In this document: in pieces, positions 35,428-48,584 of the stretch
Numbering within the stretch: the first letter of the stretch is position 1
Layout of the letters: each line of letters opens with the position of its first letter
Origin: Paraphysomonas bandaiensis
Lineage: Eukaryota; Chrysophyceae
Direction: 5' to 3'
DNA: 64,000 nt
Assembly: GCA_965644295.1 (NCBI GenBank)
Contig: CBFFRP010000352.1
Span: forward strand, 363,310-427,309
Program-made: the position numbers and the translations under genes
The notes under the pieces: model-generated
Seen by the model: the letters and a program-made list of their open reading frames with translations, nothing else
Told to the model about the DNA's origin: nothing
Databases searched by the model: none

Positions 35428-38400
35428 CTAAACAAGAAGCGAGTGCAGTAGTCTCTGCAAATTATTCAAAAAAATATCAGGAAAATATCGTTTTAACTCC
35501 TCAATTATATCTTCTTCCGCAACACTGGATTTCCAGCCTGCAACAAGGACGGCGGCTTGAACCAGATGCTTTAGTACATTCATATCTGTCTGCGACCTTT
35601 GCTGTACAATAGTGGTAGATCTCTCAAGTAATAAAACACTGGATGCGCATGCACAAGCACAAACACGGGTGGTGGCATGCCCTTTCATCCATCCGGCGGA
35701 TTCCACACTCGCAATAAAGCGTTTCAATACATCAGCCAATTTGCGGGAAGTTATCAGCGAATTCGATACCCTGTATGCGAACTTCACAACAGTCGGAATT
35801 GTCCAACTGCATATACATATACTATCGTATATATCAGCGTCTGTCAGGCAAGAGTTGGACAACACATTTCCAATATCCAACTGCACATTTGATGCTCCTG
35901 CCAATGTAGATACGAAAAAATGTAACAATTTCGAAGTTGGGTCGTTTACGTGAGTTGTTTTGTATACTTGTTCGAAATCACTACACATCTCAAACATATA
36001 AAACCACTCCAGTGATGCTAACATATGACATCTTGATATGTTAGCGGTGTTCTGCTGACATATCTCCTGTATAGTGCTGAATGTGCTACTACAAGCAGCA
36101 ACCCCTTCGATAGGCATGTGTTCAGGAGAATTCTTCCCAAGCTGCTTGCAATAATACGCCATACATAACACCCAAGAACTATACTTGGCAACACCACTGC
36201 TGGAATAACAACCTTGAGCATTGCGCCTAGAGAGATTGATAGTTGCGCACACTACAGCTTCGTACAACATCTATAACAAGTTACTTTCGAAACTGAAAAG
36301 TCTACCTACCAACCTGATACTGAAAACTTAACAACTCACGCGGAGTGCTCTTACTTGGAATCAAAGATGCTGACAAGTACGCATTCTCAAACCAGGCATC
36401 TGCAGCTTAACCAAAAATAATAGTGAGTCCTATGCAGAAACGTGTACAAAAATATTTTTTTTAAATACCTGAAGCAGCAACATCCACCGGGAGGGAATTC
36501 AGTACAGCGCTGGCAAGTCTGGAGACTACATTTACTGGAGAGTTCAAATGGCCGCTAGTCGGCTCACTCTGCTCATCAACATTCTCATGCTCACGCTGCA
36601 ACAACTGCACCATTTCTATCCATATCGCAACAGCCCCAGTATCTGTATGTGATGGGCCAGAGACAGCAGTTCGATCGGTGCCCTCGATAGAGCGAGCAAA
36701 ATTAACTAGGGCGTACTTCCAAATTATCTCAAACATTATGTTTCTATCTCGTTCACTGGTGGATGCAATTCCTACACTTGTACTTCGTAATCGCCATTCT
36801 AGTGCATACTCCCATCTGATGAGAAGTCGTGACATATCGTGCCGAAAAAAATCGACGATATCGTTAATAGATGAGACCGTTGCCCTTAAAGCATAGCACT
36901 GCAATTGCAACTCATAGTGCATTCGATCCGAATGCGTAGTAAAATTAGAGCGAGTCGGCCCCAGGATTCCGCCAAGTGTCAAAAAGGCAACTTCCCATAC
37001 CCACAGGCAGCGTTTCCCTGGAAATATAGATGTTGGAAGCGTGCGGAGGATATGAATTATCATATAAATTAATGCCTGCGCGCCACTTGAAACAGTTCCA
37101 CTATTTGTCAAAGCTTGCAAGACAAGAGTTTCAGCAAGGACTACTTGTACCTAAGAAATCCTAAGTATGACGCAAAAATTTAACAACGGTAATTACTGAC
37201 CTGTGGGCTACAAAAACCCACAACATAAGCACTTGTCACTAGAGCCTTCGTATCTAACTCCATCCCCTGAGAAGAGTGTCTTACGGGTAGGTTACCCTTG
37301 CTCTCTTTCGCCCATGCAATAGGCAGTAAAATTTTATCCAGAAAAAGTTTGAGTGAGTGGCACATTATGTCTTCGGGACTGGCGAACACCGACGAAATAG
37401 CTACAGAAAGATCCAGAAGCCACTTCACACCTGACCACTCAAAGTCACCACTAATGGATTCAGAATTACTACTTGGTAACGGCGGTTTAATTGTAGGAAT
37501 CGTAAGCTCCAAATTATTATATATATTTTCCATTGCCTGAAGGGCAGCCAGAGTGAGGGAGGCAGCCAAACGACCACGAAACGTTGATTGGACAACCCGG
37601 AAAGCAACTACAGATGCAGTCTTCCACCGGAGAGCAATGTCATCCACTTCTTCAGATGAAAGAAAAGCTGAGTCGCCCACAACACCACTGATTGAGGAAA
37701 TGTATTCCCCTACCGACAACACACATCGGAGTGCGTCTCTAACACGCTCTCGAGTGGCATCTGATTCATCCATAGAGTCAACAGCAGATCCAGAGGAATC
37801 ATATATATACCCAATTGCATCTTTGATCTTACTTTCGATAGTAGAATTTGTCCCGTGAATAAAACCTAAAAAATCCTGAGCATCCGCAGACGTACAAAGT
37901 GGGGGCGTAGCTTTGCTCATTGCCTGTACCAGGGTCTCGCAAGCTGACGACAGAGATCTATCTGTGGTTACGAGGCTACACAACGACGATAAGATATTCT
38001 TAGCCGAAGTGCGCCCAAATACGCCACACATATTCGTTACCACAACAGGAATGTATCCGGTACGACGGATAGTATCTGCCCATGCTTTTACCCTTGCAGA
38101 TGTGATCTCCTCGACCGGAGAGCCATATCCCTTTCCCCCGGAAGTCACTACAGATCGTAGCTTATCTAGAACGCGCAGGCGGCCTTTCGCGAGTTGCAAA
38201 TATACCCCAGCAGTATCCGCACATATAGATCGACGATCTCTGATGCGTGAGTAGACGGTGCGCAGACATGCTTCTGATTGATATGCAACGGCCTCACAAA
38301 GAGAGAGACATATATGATTGAATTCTTTCGGGCTCGCAAACTGAAGTTCTGAGTCTGTAGGCAAATTGCTAGGAGCAGGCCCCAAAATTCTATCTAGCCA

Positions 38401-39441
38401 TTGAGAAATGTCGGATGACCCACATGAAATTTCAACCATACAGCAGGACCGCAAGAAATAAGCCATATTTTGATTAGCTACCCCAAGAGTACCAACAGTA
38501 GTCGCCATTTCCAACACTTGCTCGGTATTCAGCAAAGGTTGGAGGCATGTCGAATTATCAGCAGATACAGCTGATGCGTAAAGAGGATAGGGAAGCATCA
38601 AATGAAGTAAAGGGGCACAGCATCCACCTGATTCACTCAAGAGCTGATGATAGGCTTCGTAGTCGAAGGGACAGTAGTGTTCAGCTTGAAGAGATAATTC
38701 CAACGCTGTGAGAACTGAAGTAGGATGTAGTAATGTCCAGAGCTCTTTAATTACTGCCACAATGGAACTGGTCTCAGCTGATGTACATTCGACATCATTA
38801 CCTCCATCACTAGCTCCACTACTATTAGCACTTAACGTGAGTAAAGCAGGTAGCAGCCTCCCAATAATATGAATCTGAAAGCGCCTAATCCCGTCAGTAT
38901 TTTCGCTTTGCAACAAAGCATGACATACTGTGTAGATACGTTTCATATCTCGAATGCACAGTCGAGGTGATAATGACGTGTTATAGGCCATACAGACCTC
39001 ATCAATAATTCTCCAACACTTCTTTCCATACGATGTATTCTCTACGGATACCGTTGATGCGTCATTGAACAGATATATGATGATGCTTCGGAATATATCT
39101 CGTTGAATGTCATCATCACTGGAGTTCCATAATTGGCATATGCTCTCAACGACACGCCTCTCGTCCACTTCAGAGACAAAGCATGAGAACTTCAACACTC
39201 CTCTAATGTGAAGCATCCAGTAGAAGGATACACTGAAGTGCTGCACTGCTACAGTATCACACAGCACTGCAGAGAGTTCCTTCTCTGATGTGTCGCGTGT
39301 TAAGGCACGTATGTCCTCTATAGCAGACACGGCATCTGAATTATTGACAGACAGACACTTGATGATATCCGCCACATCCACATGGATACGGGATGGCGAT
39401 AGACGCGGGCGCTTGCGTTTACGAGGAGCGGCAGTAGGCAT
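35428..39441 (-). CDS. FANCA-like: Fanconi anaemia group A-like protein (FANCA candidate)
   Basis: Four exons (39441-37201, 37150-36469, 36405-36314, 36270-35428) give 1,285 aa, near the 1,455 of human FANCA. The N-terminus PRKRKRPRLS is a nuclear localisation signal. The rest is alpha-helical with no common enzymatic motif. A segment at about 455-520 (VKAWADTIRRTGYIPVVV, then VFGRTSAKNILSSL and LVQAMSKATPPLCTSAD) aligns with the human FANCA stretch with VEKLFATERLPEAL, SIFRRPYYLSRFL and LIESLKRADKIPPSLY. FANCA is a scaffold of the Fanconi core complex, which monoubiquitinates FANCD2/FANCI in interstrand-crosslink repair. Similarity elsewhere is weak and was judged from memory, so another large helical-repeat protein remains possible. 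It shares a promoter with the SGNH gene. Confidence 0.5.
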
Positions 39442-39849
39442 GGAGGAGGAGGAGGAGGCTTGTTCTGATGATATGGGGCCGGGCTCTTATACATACCGCA
39501 CTGTGTGGTAGTGTCCTCTCTGCTATATACAGCAGTATGCTGCTCTGGCTGTATGTGGTATGTACAGCAGTATAATACTCATAAAAGCAGGATTCAATTG
39601 CGGTCCAAGAAAGTGGATGTCATTAGCTTAAAAATAGGGATTTTTAGGATCGAACACATTTTTTCGTGTTGTTAAAGTGCCAATTTTGAATATAAAACAC
39701 TCTGCATATCCACAGCCCTCAGTGCAGTGCAGTATATATTATTGAGTGCTGCATTCAATGCAATGGGCATGTTATCGTGGATACGAGACAGTTAATCTTC
39801 TGTTTATCTGCTGTAAATCATCCCTCGCAGTGTGTTTAGGTGTTATGTG
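39442..39849. promoter_or_regulatory. Divergent promoter, FANCA-like / SGNH esterase
   Basis: Two exact copies of TACAGCAGTA, at 39528-39537 and 39563-39572, lie 87 and 122 bases upstream of the FANCA-like start codon. GTGCAGTGCAGTATATATTA near 39726 is a possible core element for the SGNH gene. Confidence 0.5.
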
Positions 39850-41006
39850 ATGCATAATACCTCATATAACGACAGCACAGGCCCGTTGCCTACTTGTGAA
39901 GCAAGGTCATGCTGCGGAAAATGTGCGAGTGTGAGGGACAGTCGGGTTCTGATAATTGGCGATAGCTTGATGTTCGGTCAAAGCCCTTTTCTCCCTATGA
40001 ACCGATCTTATATTGAACATATACATGCCTACTTCACTAGTAATTATTCCATACAGTCCACTTTGCAGAAGTACAGTGGCGAATGCTTTGACTTCGTATA
40101 CATTGACTTTGCACCTCTGCATATGTTACATTTCTTGCCTACGCGTCCTCTGGTGATACACCACAATCAAAGTAAAGGACGTGCAGATCTCATAGGAGGG
40201 CTTTACCTTGAAGAAATTATGAGATACCATATATCGTTGTACCAACGCATCGCCCGAAATATTATTGTTATGACGCCAAACAGGTTATGTCCGGGTCGCT
40301 TTCAGAACGTTGAGGCTTATAAAACTGTACGTTACGCACAAGTACGTTGTGTAAAGCATGTTTCGACACTGTCGAAATCGGGTGATATCAAGCGCGCAGT
40401 GGACACTCACTTGGGAGCGAGTATATATGGTGATACAGCGGTCGAGACAAATGCCCAAAGATATTGTGAAGACACCACTTTTTCTCTCTATGGCTCATGG
40501 ATAATGACTCTGAGGATGAAACGTGTTGTTGAGCAGATGCAACAAGAATCCAGTGTAAATGCTGGAATTGGTCTCGTTGACGCGTTTTCTTTGACTGAGA
40601 GTAAGACTATTTGTACACTGTAGTGCCTTGAAATTGTATAATTCTGTGCATTATCTAAACGAAGAATACAGATATATTAATACCGTTTGATTGTCTGTGC
40701 GTAGGGGCGGGGTGCAATCACAGCACCGATGGGGTACATTATGACGTGGAAGTTCTTGAAGCAACAGCCTCCCTAGCCGAATCAGAAATGAGAAAACTCT
40801 TTTGTCGCAATGATAATCAACATGACTCTGCTATGAGTAGACTTCGTTTTAGAAGTTCTATAGGGGTCCGAAACCATATGGACGATGTGCTGAGGGTGAA
40901 AATCCCGTTTGCGTTGTTATTATGTAGTTTTATAGTATGTTTTTGTATCAGATGTCGATTTCAGCATTGTATGCGCAATTTCAACGCATGTAGATCATCA
41001 AATTAG
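39850..41006 (+). CDS. Membrane-anchored SGNH/PC-esterase-type hydrolase
   Basis: Two exons (39850-40600 and 40705-41006) give 350 aa. The nucleophile block is VLIIGDSLMFGQS (Ser about 39), and the C-terminal Asp/His pair is DGVHYD (about 259-262), placed just after the intron, so the second exon is needed for activity. The frame between has SGNH-type spacing, with NIIVMTPNRLC as a likely central strand. A C-terminal hydrophobic segment (IPFALLLCSFIVCFCIRCRF, about 325-344) with basic residues after it is a membrane anchor. The DGVHY/GDSL pair resembles PC-esterase family proteins such as PCED1; some relatives modify glycans or lipids. Substrate unknown. No N-terminal signal is visible from ATG 39850; an upstream exon with one may exist, since CATGTTATCGTGG near 39767 could begin a first exon. 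Confidence 0.5.
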
Positions 41007-42155
41007 CATCAAAATTTATCTCTTGTCGGCGGTTCTCTGCTTGATACTTCATAGAAGTTGAGATAAACGCTTGTATCTTTTATATTAAAACACAGGGGGA
41101 GGGGAGGGGCAAGTCTTTTTATATTTGTACAGTTAAAGGATGTATATAATTGTATGATTTTTACAACTTTGTCAATATTGAATGTCTTATTTTTAGCAGT
41201 AGACGTGTAAGTATGGGGCTACTAAATAATTAGTCTAATAAATACCAATTGTAAATATCTGCTATTAAGCACTATGAGAACTATCTGTGCGTCGCCGCAG
41301 TACCAAGGTACAGCCACTTTCGCTCTATCACAATGAACAAGCAGACTGTTGGTATACCTGTATACCTGGCATCTGCTGACTTCAGGATTTTTGTGTCCTT
41401 AAGGTGAACAGCCCGAACGCTCGAATTCAGTAGTCAGCTCAAAACTCCGGACACACTGCAGGTAGATAACTCCCAGATGCCTGTTTATTTGTCAAGGCCC
41501 ATAACAACTACACAACAAGTTAAAGTTATTTGTGTTGCTTTACTGAGGGCACAAATTTGCCAAACATCAACAGTAGGGAGTTAATAGCGCCTGTTCAACA
41601 CTTTTGAGTATTGCAATGTTGAGTTCAAACCGTTACTTGAATAATACAGCAGTCAGAGACAGTATTATATGAAATTTAACGACGGGCTATGAGATAGATT
41701 AGACAAGCTGAAAACGTTGCCTGTAAAAGATCGTGGCTATCTAAGATCTTATAATCCTGACTGGTGCTGAGATGATATAAATCTAGTGAATGATAAGTGA
41801 TGCTACTTACAAGTTCCACGTTCAGTCAATTAAGTTGAAACATCCTAATGTCAAACACTGGAAATAGCTGAATAGCCTAAGCAATAAAAGTTTATAAATT
41901 TCTCCATCACCGCACGGAAACCATGCAATTATTATCTTTTCGAAGTTAAAATGAATCGATGACAAACTTCTGCACAGGACAAATTCATCTTTACAACGAA
42001 CATTTGCAAATATCTTTAATGCTATAAGATATATATGCCCTAAATTCTGCTATCACTGCTAATGACAATTGACTATCAACTCTAAGTTCGTCTTGTAACG
42101 TATTCCGAAGCTGCAATTAGATACATTATGTAAAAGGCACTGCACTATATTATGT
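41007..42155. other. Intergenic with a degraded repeat copy
   Basis: Convergent gene ends. Apart from the repeat at 41281-41530 no feature was found. Confidence 0.5.
41281..41530 (-). repeat. Degraded copy of the short dispersed retroelement
   Basis: GTGCGTCGCCGCAGTACCAAG, CTGACATC-like ACCTGGCATCTGCTGACTTC, CTTAAGGTGAACAGCCC and GATGCCTGTTTAT match the central part of the family in the same order. The copy is more diverged than the others and lacks the CCCTCAACAA end. Confidence 0.5.
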
Positions 42156-43249
42156 TTAAACCATATGCTTAGGGTTTTTCCTTTCAGAGTACTTCATTTT
42201 GTCCTTGGTACGCCTCTGAGCTCTACAAACCAGCACAACGTTATCCCCCCTAACTAGTAGTTGTGGCAAGTGCCTGCCAAGACAAATGGTCAATCCTTTG
42301 CACTGTCCATCGCACATATACTTTACCTTGACAAAAGCTCGCCATCCTCCTCCTCTGACTACATGTAGAATAAGCGTAACGTGAATCAAAGCTCATCACT
42401 ACCTACCTGTGATAGAGCATACTCTTCATCCACATCTGTCAAAAGCATATTGAAGTGTTTGTCGAAAGCTCTTACATGTCCCACTATACTACCCCGAATG
42501 CTATGCAGTGTATTATTTAAAGGATGATCACAGAGCCAACAAGGACTACCTGTTCTTTCTGCGAATCATAACTCTTATTTTATATTTAGCCTTCATCGCG
42601 TCATGTATCAAAGCCAACGGACTATCTGCTATTGAAACTTCCCCTGCATCGTTTACGATCTTCTCCTTGCTCGACACAATGGCGATTCGATCCAGAACAC
42701 TTAAATTCCGTGTCAAAGAAGGTGGGTTATCAGCTGACTTAGATGACGAAGAACTCGTTGCTTTAGATTTGCTCGGTATACTCTTGTGGGGGTCACGCCC
42801 AGGCTCCTCGAGAATGCACTTGGCCTTGGATAAGTTGTCCAAGAGCTTGTGGTGAATGTTCACAGCAGCTATTCGCTTCATTTTGAGACATTCCTCGGGA
42901 TTAAACGACGGGCTACGTATGTCATATGCTGACTCGTATCTTGTGTCGTTCTTCGGTAAGAGGTCTAATACACAGGGAGGTATATCATACAAACTCCTCA
43001 GGCGTGCAAGCTCACACAATGTAACTTCTGTTGGAAACACAAAGTCACTGTACTTCCGACCTACATCTACAGCCATTTGCTCTGGTTTTGACCCGTACTT
43101 CTTATATATCTGTGTGTAATGAAATTAAGGACTATAGTACGCCTATTATGCAAGCACACCTTAGTCAAATCCGATGCATTCAACTTCGACCGCTTCGTGG
43201 CGTCATAAAAAACCAGAAGTCGTGCGAATGGGTTCGTAGTTGATTCCAT
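42156..43249 (-). CDS. LSM11-like: LSm11-like Sm-fold protein with helical N-terminal region
   Basis: Five exons (43249-43160, 43109-42550, 42500-42407, 42358-42327, 42273-42156) give 297 aa in frame. The Sm fold is in the C-terminal half: Sm1 SIRGSIVGHVRAFDKHFNML followed by LTDVDEEY, and, after a short charged linker split by two introns, Sm2 LPQLLVRGDNVVLVCRAQ. Human LSm11 has [20 protein letters not shown] and IFIRGENVLLVHLAQ. Upstream SPSFNPEECL recalls the LSm11 FDP motif that contacts FLASH. LSm11 replaces SmD2 in the U7 snRNP that processes histone pre-mRNA. The first 70 residues (LTKIYKKYGSKPEQM, DVGRKYSDF) form a helical hairpin not in animal LSm11. A SmD2 relative or other LSm protein is the main alternative. 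It is head-to-head with the RNA exonuclease gene. Confidence 0.5.
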
Positions 43250-43831
43250 ATGCAACAAGTTTTACAACTCAGACGGGACACTCAGTCGCAGGAGATATAA
43301 GTTATAACAGTTGCACTGCAGAATGCTTATGTTACAATGCATGCAGTACATCCGCAGCAGGTTGTAAAGCTGACTTTCAAGACACAATGAAAAACCACCA
43401 TAATAGCATTAAAATCCCGGATATCTTGAGTACATCTCAACGTATACAGTAAATATACAGCAGATTTATACTGCATCTGTACTGCTGAATACCAATAGGG
43501 ATTCCCACCAAATACGTGATTTTCGGAATGATTGGATTGAATATTATGATGAATTTTGATACCAGCTGCAAAAATGTGCGATATTTTAGTAAAAATAGGA
43601 AATATATCCAAAATTTATGATTTCGGACATTTTTTATGTATAAAATCCACAAGTGGTGGGTTTCTTGAGGATTTCCTGTGAAAACAAGCACATACAGCAG
43701 TACATACTGCTGTGTGGTATCATGTCACGCACATGCTCAGTACTCAGTGCTCTGTATTGCAATATTCAGTCAATTCTTATAGCAGATACCACACTCTACT
43801 CGTACCCGCTGGCAACTACAAGTGAATAGGT
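43250..43831. promoter_or_regulatory. Divergent promoter, LSm11-like / DIS3L
   Basis: TACAGCAGTA at 43693-43702 is followed three bases later by TACTGCTGTG at 43705-43714, a near-palindromic pair 118-140 bases before the DIS3L start codon. Shorter matches (TACAGCAGA, TACTGCTGA) lie at 43456-43488, nearer the LSm11-like start. Confidence 0.5.
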
Positions 43832-46800
43832 ATGACTGAAAGGATGCCCGCGTGTTACAAGAAGGAGTATATGCCGAAAGGTCTTATGCTGCGTAAGAAG
43901 TGCGGTCAAATTAAGGTATGAGTTGGATGGTATGATTATACGGGAGTCATATAGTGATAGATTCAAGAACATTATGTACATGATGAACCGATGTTCACTA
44001 TCGGATACACATCGTTATCTGTTGATCGCCTTCAGCATGGGCCGGTGTACGTACCATCACTGGAGTGCTTGAAGACCTTCCTTCCTCTTATATATGAGTT
44101 AGCCAAATACAGCCGAGGCACCACTATTATCTTTCTACAATCCATTCTAAGGTGACGATCCAATACAATTTCTGCTTATATGTTAATTTGCTTATAGAAC
44201 AGTGCTGCGGAACTTTTCTCTACAACAGCGCCGGAAACTGAATGACATTATCTTAAAATCTCTCAACTTAAAATCGGTTTTATTTTACGATGAAATGTAT
44301 TCACACACTTTTCTCACAAGGCGACTAGCGATCGGTGAACGGCTAGATGTGTACAATACACGTCTTGTAGCTGGAGCTACCGGATTTTTGAAGGACAGAA
44401 CACCTGTAACTCCTGTTGTGGTGCTGGTAGATGGCTCCGACCCAGTTCAGCAATACTGTAAATCTATGTCTTGTCAAATGATTACAATAGATCATTTTGT
44501 GCATGAATCTCTTGTATCCTGTGGGGTTGTGAGCGGAAGTGATGAGTATAATAAGGTTGTGGGGATGATTGCTGCGATAAGAGTAGATCTAGACCTCCAG
44601 AGAGAACCCCCTCCTGGACTTGGTCTCCCGACGACAGGTACTCAAGTTATATTCACTGTATTAGCATTGTGAACTCGTATTCTATAGCAGCACGAAAAAA
44701 GACCAATATATACCCTGCCCACTTTTCGCGGGATGCTATTCGCAAAGGCTTGGAGGACGGATCCTTGAAAATAGGTGAACTGAGTTTATTTAGCCATTCT
44801 GCGAATGAAGGCGAGATCCTGTCTGGGACTGACATGGGAGTATTGGTCAGTGGAGCAAAGGACATAAATCGTGCTATGCATGGAGATATAGTTGTTTATG
44901 CGGTGAGTTCGTTTCATATATGACTCTTTACATGATTTATCTGTTGTTGTACAGATGTTGCCTCAGTCCGAGTGGAAGCAAATTGACATTGACAACAATG
45001 TTTTGCGTTTTAATGACGAGGTGGGGGTTGAGGAGGAGGAAGATGAAACTGGCACCCGTATGGAGAGATCCGTAGTACCTTCCAGCAAGGGCGTGCCAAC
45101 CGGTCGCGTTGTTGCTATCTCCCGTCGTGCCAGAACCGACGTTATCGCCACAGTGCCCTATTGCTGTGATAGTGTCACTCCCGACATGTCTGAGCGCACT
45201 GCTGTTCCTGTTGTTGCTCGGGAGGATGTAGTGCTCTGTGTACCACTTGATCGACGCCTGCCTCTGGTGCGCTTGCGAACTCGACAATGGGGCCAAATTC
45301 AGGGCCATCGGGTTGTACTTGGACTTGGAACTTGGCCAGCGGACTCTAAATACCCCAACGGTCACTTTCTAGGTTCCCTTGGTGCCTCCGGTGACTGGAG
45401 CACAGAAATAGAAGCGTTGCTGATGAAGAATTCTATTTTTCCCCGCCCTTTTTCAGCAGCCGCCTTAGCTTGTCTACCCACTGTCCCTCATCCCCATGAT
45501 GATAATGAGGGCCCGTCGAACACAAAGTCGAAACAGTGGCGAGACTCTGAATGGGAGCTCCCTTCAATGGAGGGGCGCCGTGACCTGCGACATCTTCGAG
45601 TCTTTAGCGTCGACCCTTCGGGATGTCAGGACATTGATGACGCCATGTCAGTATCTTGGGTGCAGGATGGTGTGCTGGAAGTAGGTATACACATCGCAGA
45701 TGTTTGTGCGTTTGTGAAAAAGGGAAGCCCTCTAGATATGGAGGCTCAGGCCCGTTCGACCACTATATATCTTGTCCATACCCGCATTGACATGTTGCCA
45801 TCACTTATTTCGTCGGATATTGCATCATTACACGGCAATAAGGACCGATATGCCGTAACGTCACTCTTTCATATCAAAGTAACCCACAGGGACGGTACCC
45901 CTGTGCTCAGCACTGAAGATGTATTGAGATTGGATGAAAACAGTGATATTATATTTGATGTACCTGATGTTCCTACCTGGGCAGGTCGCAGCGCGGTGCA
46001 CTCTGTGGCTGCGATGACTTATGAGCAGGGACATAATCTCCTTGTGGGCAAACATCCCGATGCTGGACGAACCGAGACAGTTCCTGAGGGACAGGCTGGT
46101 AGACCTATACCTAAGCGCTTGTGGGGTGATCTAAAGCGCGACTTGAATGTATTGACGGCTCTTAGTAGGCATCTATATCGCGCCAGAGAGAGAAATGGTG
46201 CCTTAGATTTGTCACAGACAGAAGGTGGACAGTTAAGCTTTGAACTTCGTAAAGATGGCTTTCCCGTTGCTAATCATGGTCATGGTCATCTTGAGATTCA
46301 TGACACAATCGCGGAGCTAATGATAATGACAAACGGTGCAGTTTGCAAACTAATACATGAATTCATACCATCCAGTACATTTGCTCGTGTACACCCCCCT
46401 CCTTGTCTTAGCCGCGTCCAGGAGATGCGGGAAATAACGGAGAGTATGGGGCTCTTTGGTTTCTTGGACGGTACGACTACTAGTGAGATCGCAGCGCAGG
46501 TCAGGCGATTCACACATACTATAAAGTCGAATGGCAACTATAATCCGAGTGTCTTGAATTACCTGACTGGGACGATCATACGGTCAATGAGCGAAGCAAA
46601 GTACGTCTGCGGCGCTACTGAAGAAGGGAGGTTTCATTACGGACTGGGCCTTAAGTTTTACACTCATTTCACCTCACCAATTCGGCGCTATGCGGATGTA
46701 ATTGTGCATCGCCAGCTTTTGACAGTTTTAGCATATAACCGGTCTGGCGCTAATTGTACTCAAGTCGCTTCGACCAAGTCAGCCCCAGCAGTAGATACTT

Positions 46801-48584
46801 CTGTGGTTATTCCTGAATCACAGTGTATATCGTTGGTGAAAGAGGCTGAACTGTCTGCGGAACAAGACACACTCCATCAAATCAACTACACAACTGCTCC
46901 GGATGGGCGAAAGATTTATGAAAAAGTTGGTGTTGTGGTATCCTCTAATGAAGAAATTTGCATGTCATCGGCACTATCAATGCCTGCACACGAAGTGGAC
47001 TCCACTGTAATGATAGACTCAAATACTTTAGAAGGTGATGATGATTTCCTTGATGATCTTCTTGGAGATGTAGGAGAAGACCTAATGGAAACTGTTACTG
47101 GCGTTAAGGTAAATACTGCAACTTCAGTAGACGTACAAGATTGTATGCACGAAGAAGTTAGCGCACGTTGTCCTGATGGAAGTATCGATGAAAATATTGA
47201 CGATGAGTTGGATTTACTGTTGGGTGATGTAAGCAACGACCTTGTGCCTCAAGGTTCATCTGGGCAGTTTGTCGGTAATCCGGATGACGGAAAGGATCCG
47301 TTAGACTCTTGTAGTGCTGTGGTTGGTGTATCTGAGTCCAATAAACTGTTGGATGCTGGTAATGGCGTAGTCCCACCGTACTCTCCTGCCGAATTATCTC
47401 GCATTTCTGACCACCTCAACAGGATGAATAGATGTGCTAAAGTCGCACAGAGTGAGTGTCAAGAGCTCTTCTTGCGGCACTATTTCACTCTGCGGGAAGA
47501 AAGACATGTTGGGATTGTACTCTCAATTAAAGAGAATGGATTTATTGCATTCGTTCCCAGCATAGATTTTAAAGGGTCTGTCTTTTTGAAGTCAAATGAC
47601 AATACAGTAGTTGCCTGCTCTCCGCAGGTATTATCCTTGGAAAACACGTGTGGTGGAGAACCGAACACTGATGTGAGTTGCGTTGGTAAAGAAGGCATTC
47701 GGACATTTCCTAATCACCAGTGTTGTATCATCGATGCTGGAGCCAGTACATGTGGTGTTAAAGAACTGGTAGTCTGCCCATCTGGAGAAGACCCTTCATC
47801 TGCAAATGGTAAAGGGACACTGCGCTTGAAGTATATGCAGAGAGTGGTGGTTCTAGTTTACGCGAGTATCCCTTACAACAGGAATGTGCCTGGATACCCA
47901 CGCATATGTCTGCAATTGCTTGATACGTATGTTGAGCATGGGAAAGATGTGGATCTGACCACGTCACAACCGTCTGAAAGTCAGCCAGTAAAGAAAAATA
48001 TCGATGATAAACTATGCGTGGAAGCGAGTCAAGCAAACGAAAGATCGTTATATCGTGCTCTGCAAAGTTGTTTGTCGTCCGATGTACCATCAAGTAAGCC
48101 TGAATCTTCTGAAGATATACGTATTATGAAAGCAAGAGAAGCGAAACGCGTGCAAAAAGTACTTAGGTCTGTTAGTAAACGTCGGCATGATATCCAGGGT
48201 ACAGGAAGAATTGCATTCGGCTTGGAAAGCGAACTCTCGACGTTGTTTCGCTATCGCATTCACCGCACTGATAAATGTGATGATGCAGAAAGTAGAACCC
48301 TGGCACGAGCTCTGGAGTCTAACCGTAGAGCTGAAAGAGATAAACAGATTGCCGCAGAAACAACATTGCGAGGCAAACAAGCAGCCATGGAGTACATGAA
48401 GATTCATGGGGAGGAATGGGCGGAAGAAGAAGATCTTCCTTGTGGTTACGATGTTGGACATAGCGACGACAACACCGACAAGCTCACTGGGCTTACGTCA
48501 TCTTTCAACCTTAGCAAAGAGACTGCAATGGCATCTTCACGTATAAATAAAGTAAAAACCGCCAAAAGAAATAGCAAATATTAG
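43832..48584 (+). CDS. DIS3L: DIS3-like exoribonuclease (DIS3L type) with PIN-like and RNB domains
   Basis: Five exons (43832-43915, 43961-44151, 44198-44637, 44688-44902, 44955-48584) give 1,519 aa. The N-terminal CKK/EHY region (CYKKEYMPKGL, IQEHYVHDE) and PIN-like part (GPVYVPSLECL, GTTIIFLQSIL) match DIS3L, not DIS3L2. The PIN catalytic Asp of DIS3 is replaced (PSLE), so it is probably inactive as endonuclease. Cold-shock domains follow (YPNGHFLGSLGASGDW). The RNB domain near residue 525 has VDPSGCQDIDDAMS with the four metal-binding Asp residues intact, then THFTSPIRRYADVIVHRQLL. An S1 domain (RHVGIVLSIKENGFIAFVPS) is separated from RNB by an acidic insert of about 170 residues with two LDLLLGD-type repeats. 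The C-terminus adds about 130 charged residues with a KREAKR coiled region. DIS3L is the 3'-5' exonuclease of the cytosolic exosome. The extra acidic insert is not in human DIS3L. Confidence 0.5.

Noticed and set aside
39767-39810. Upstream first exon for the SGNH gene encoding a signal sequence
   Set aside because: No splice pair keeps the frame; the first exon, if any, could not be located.
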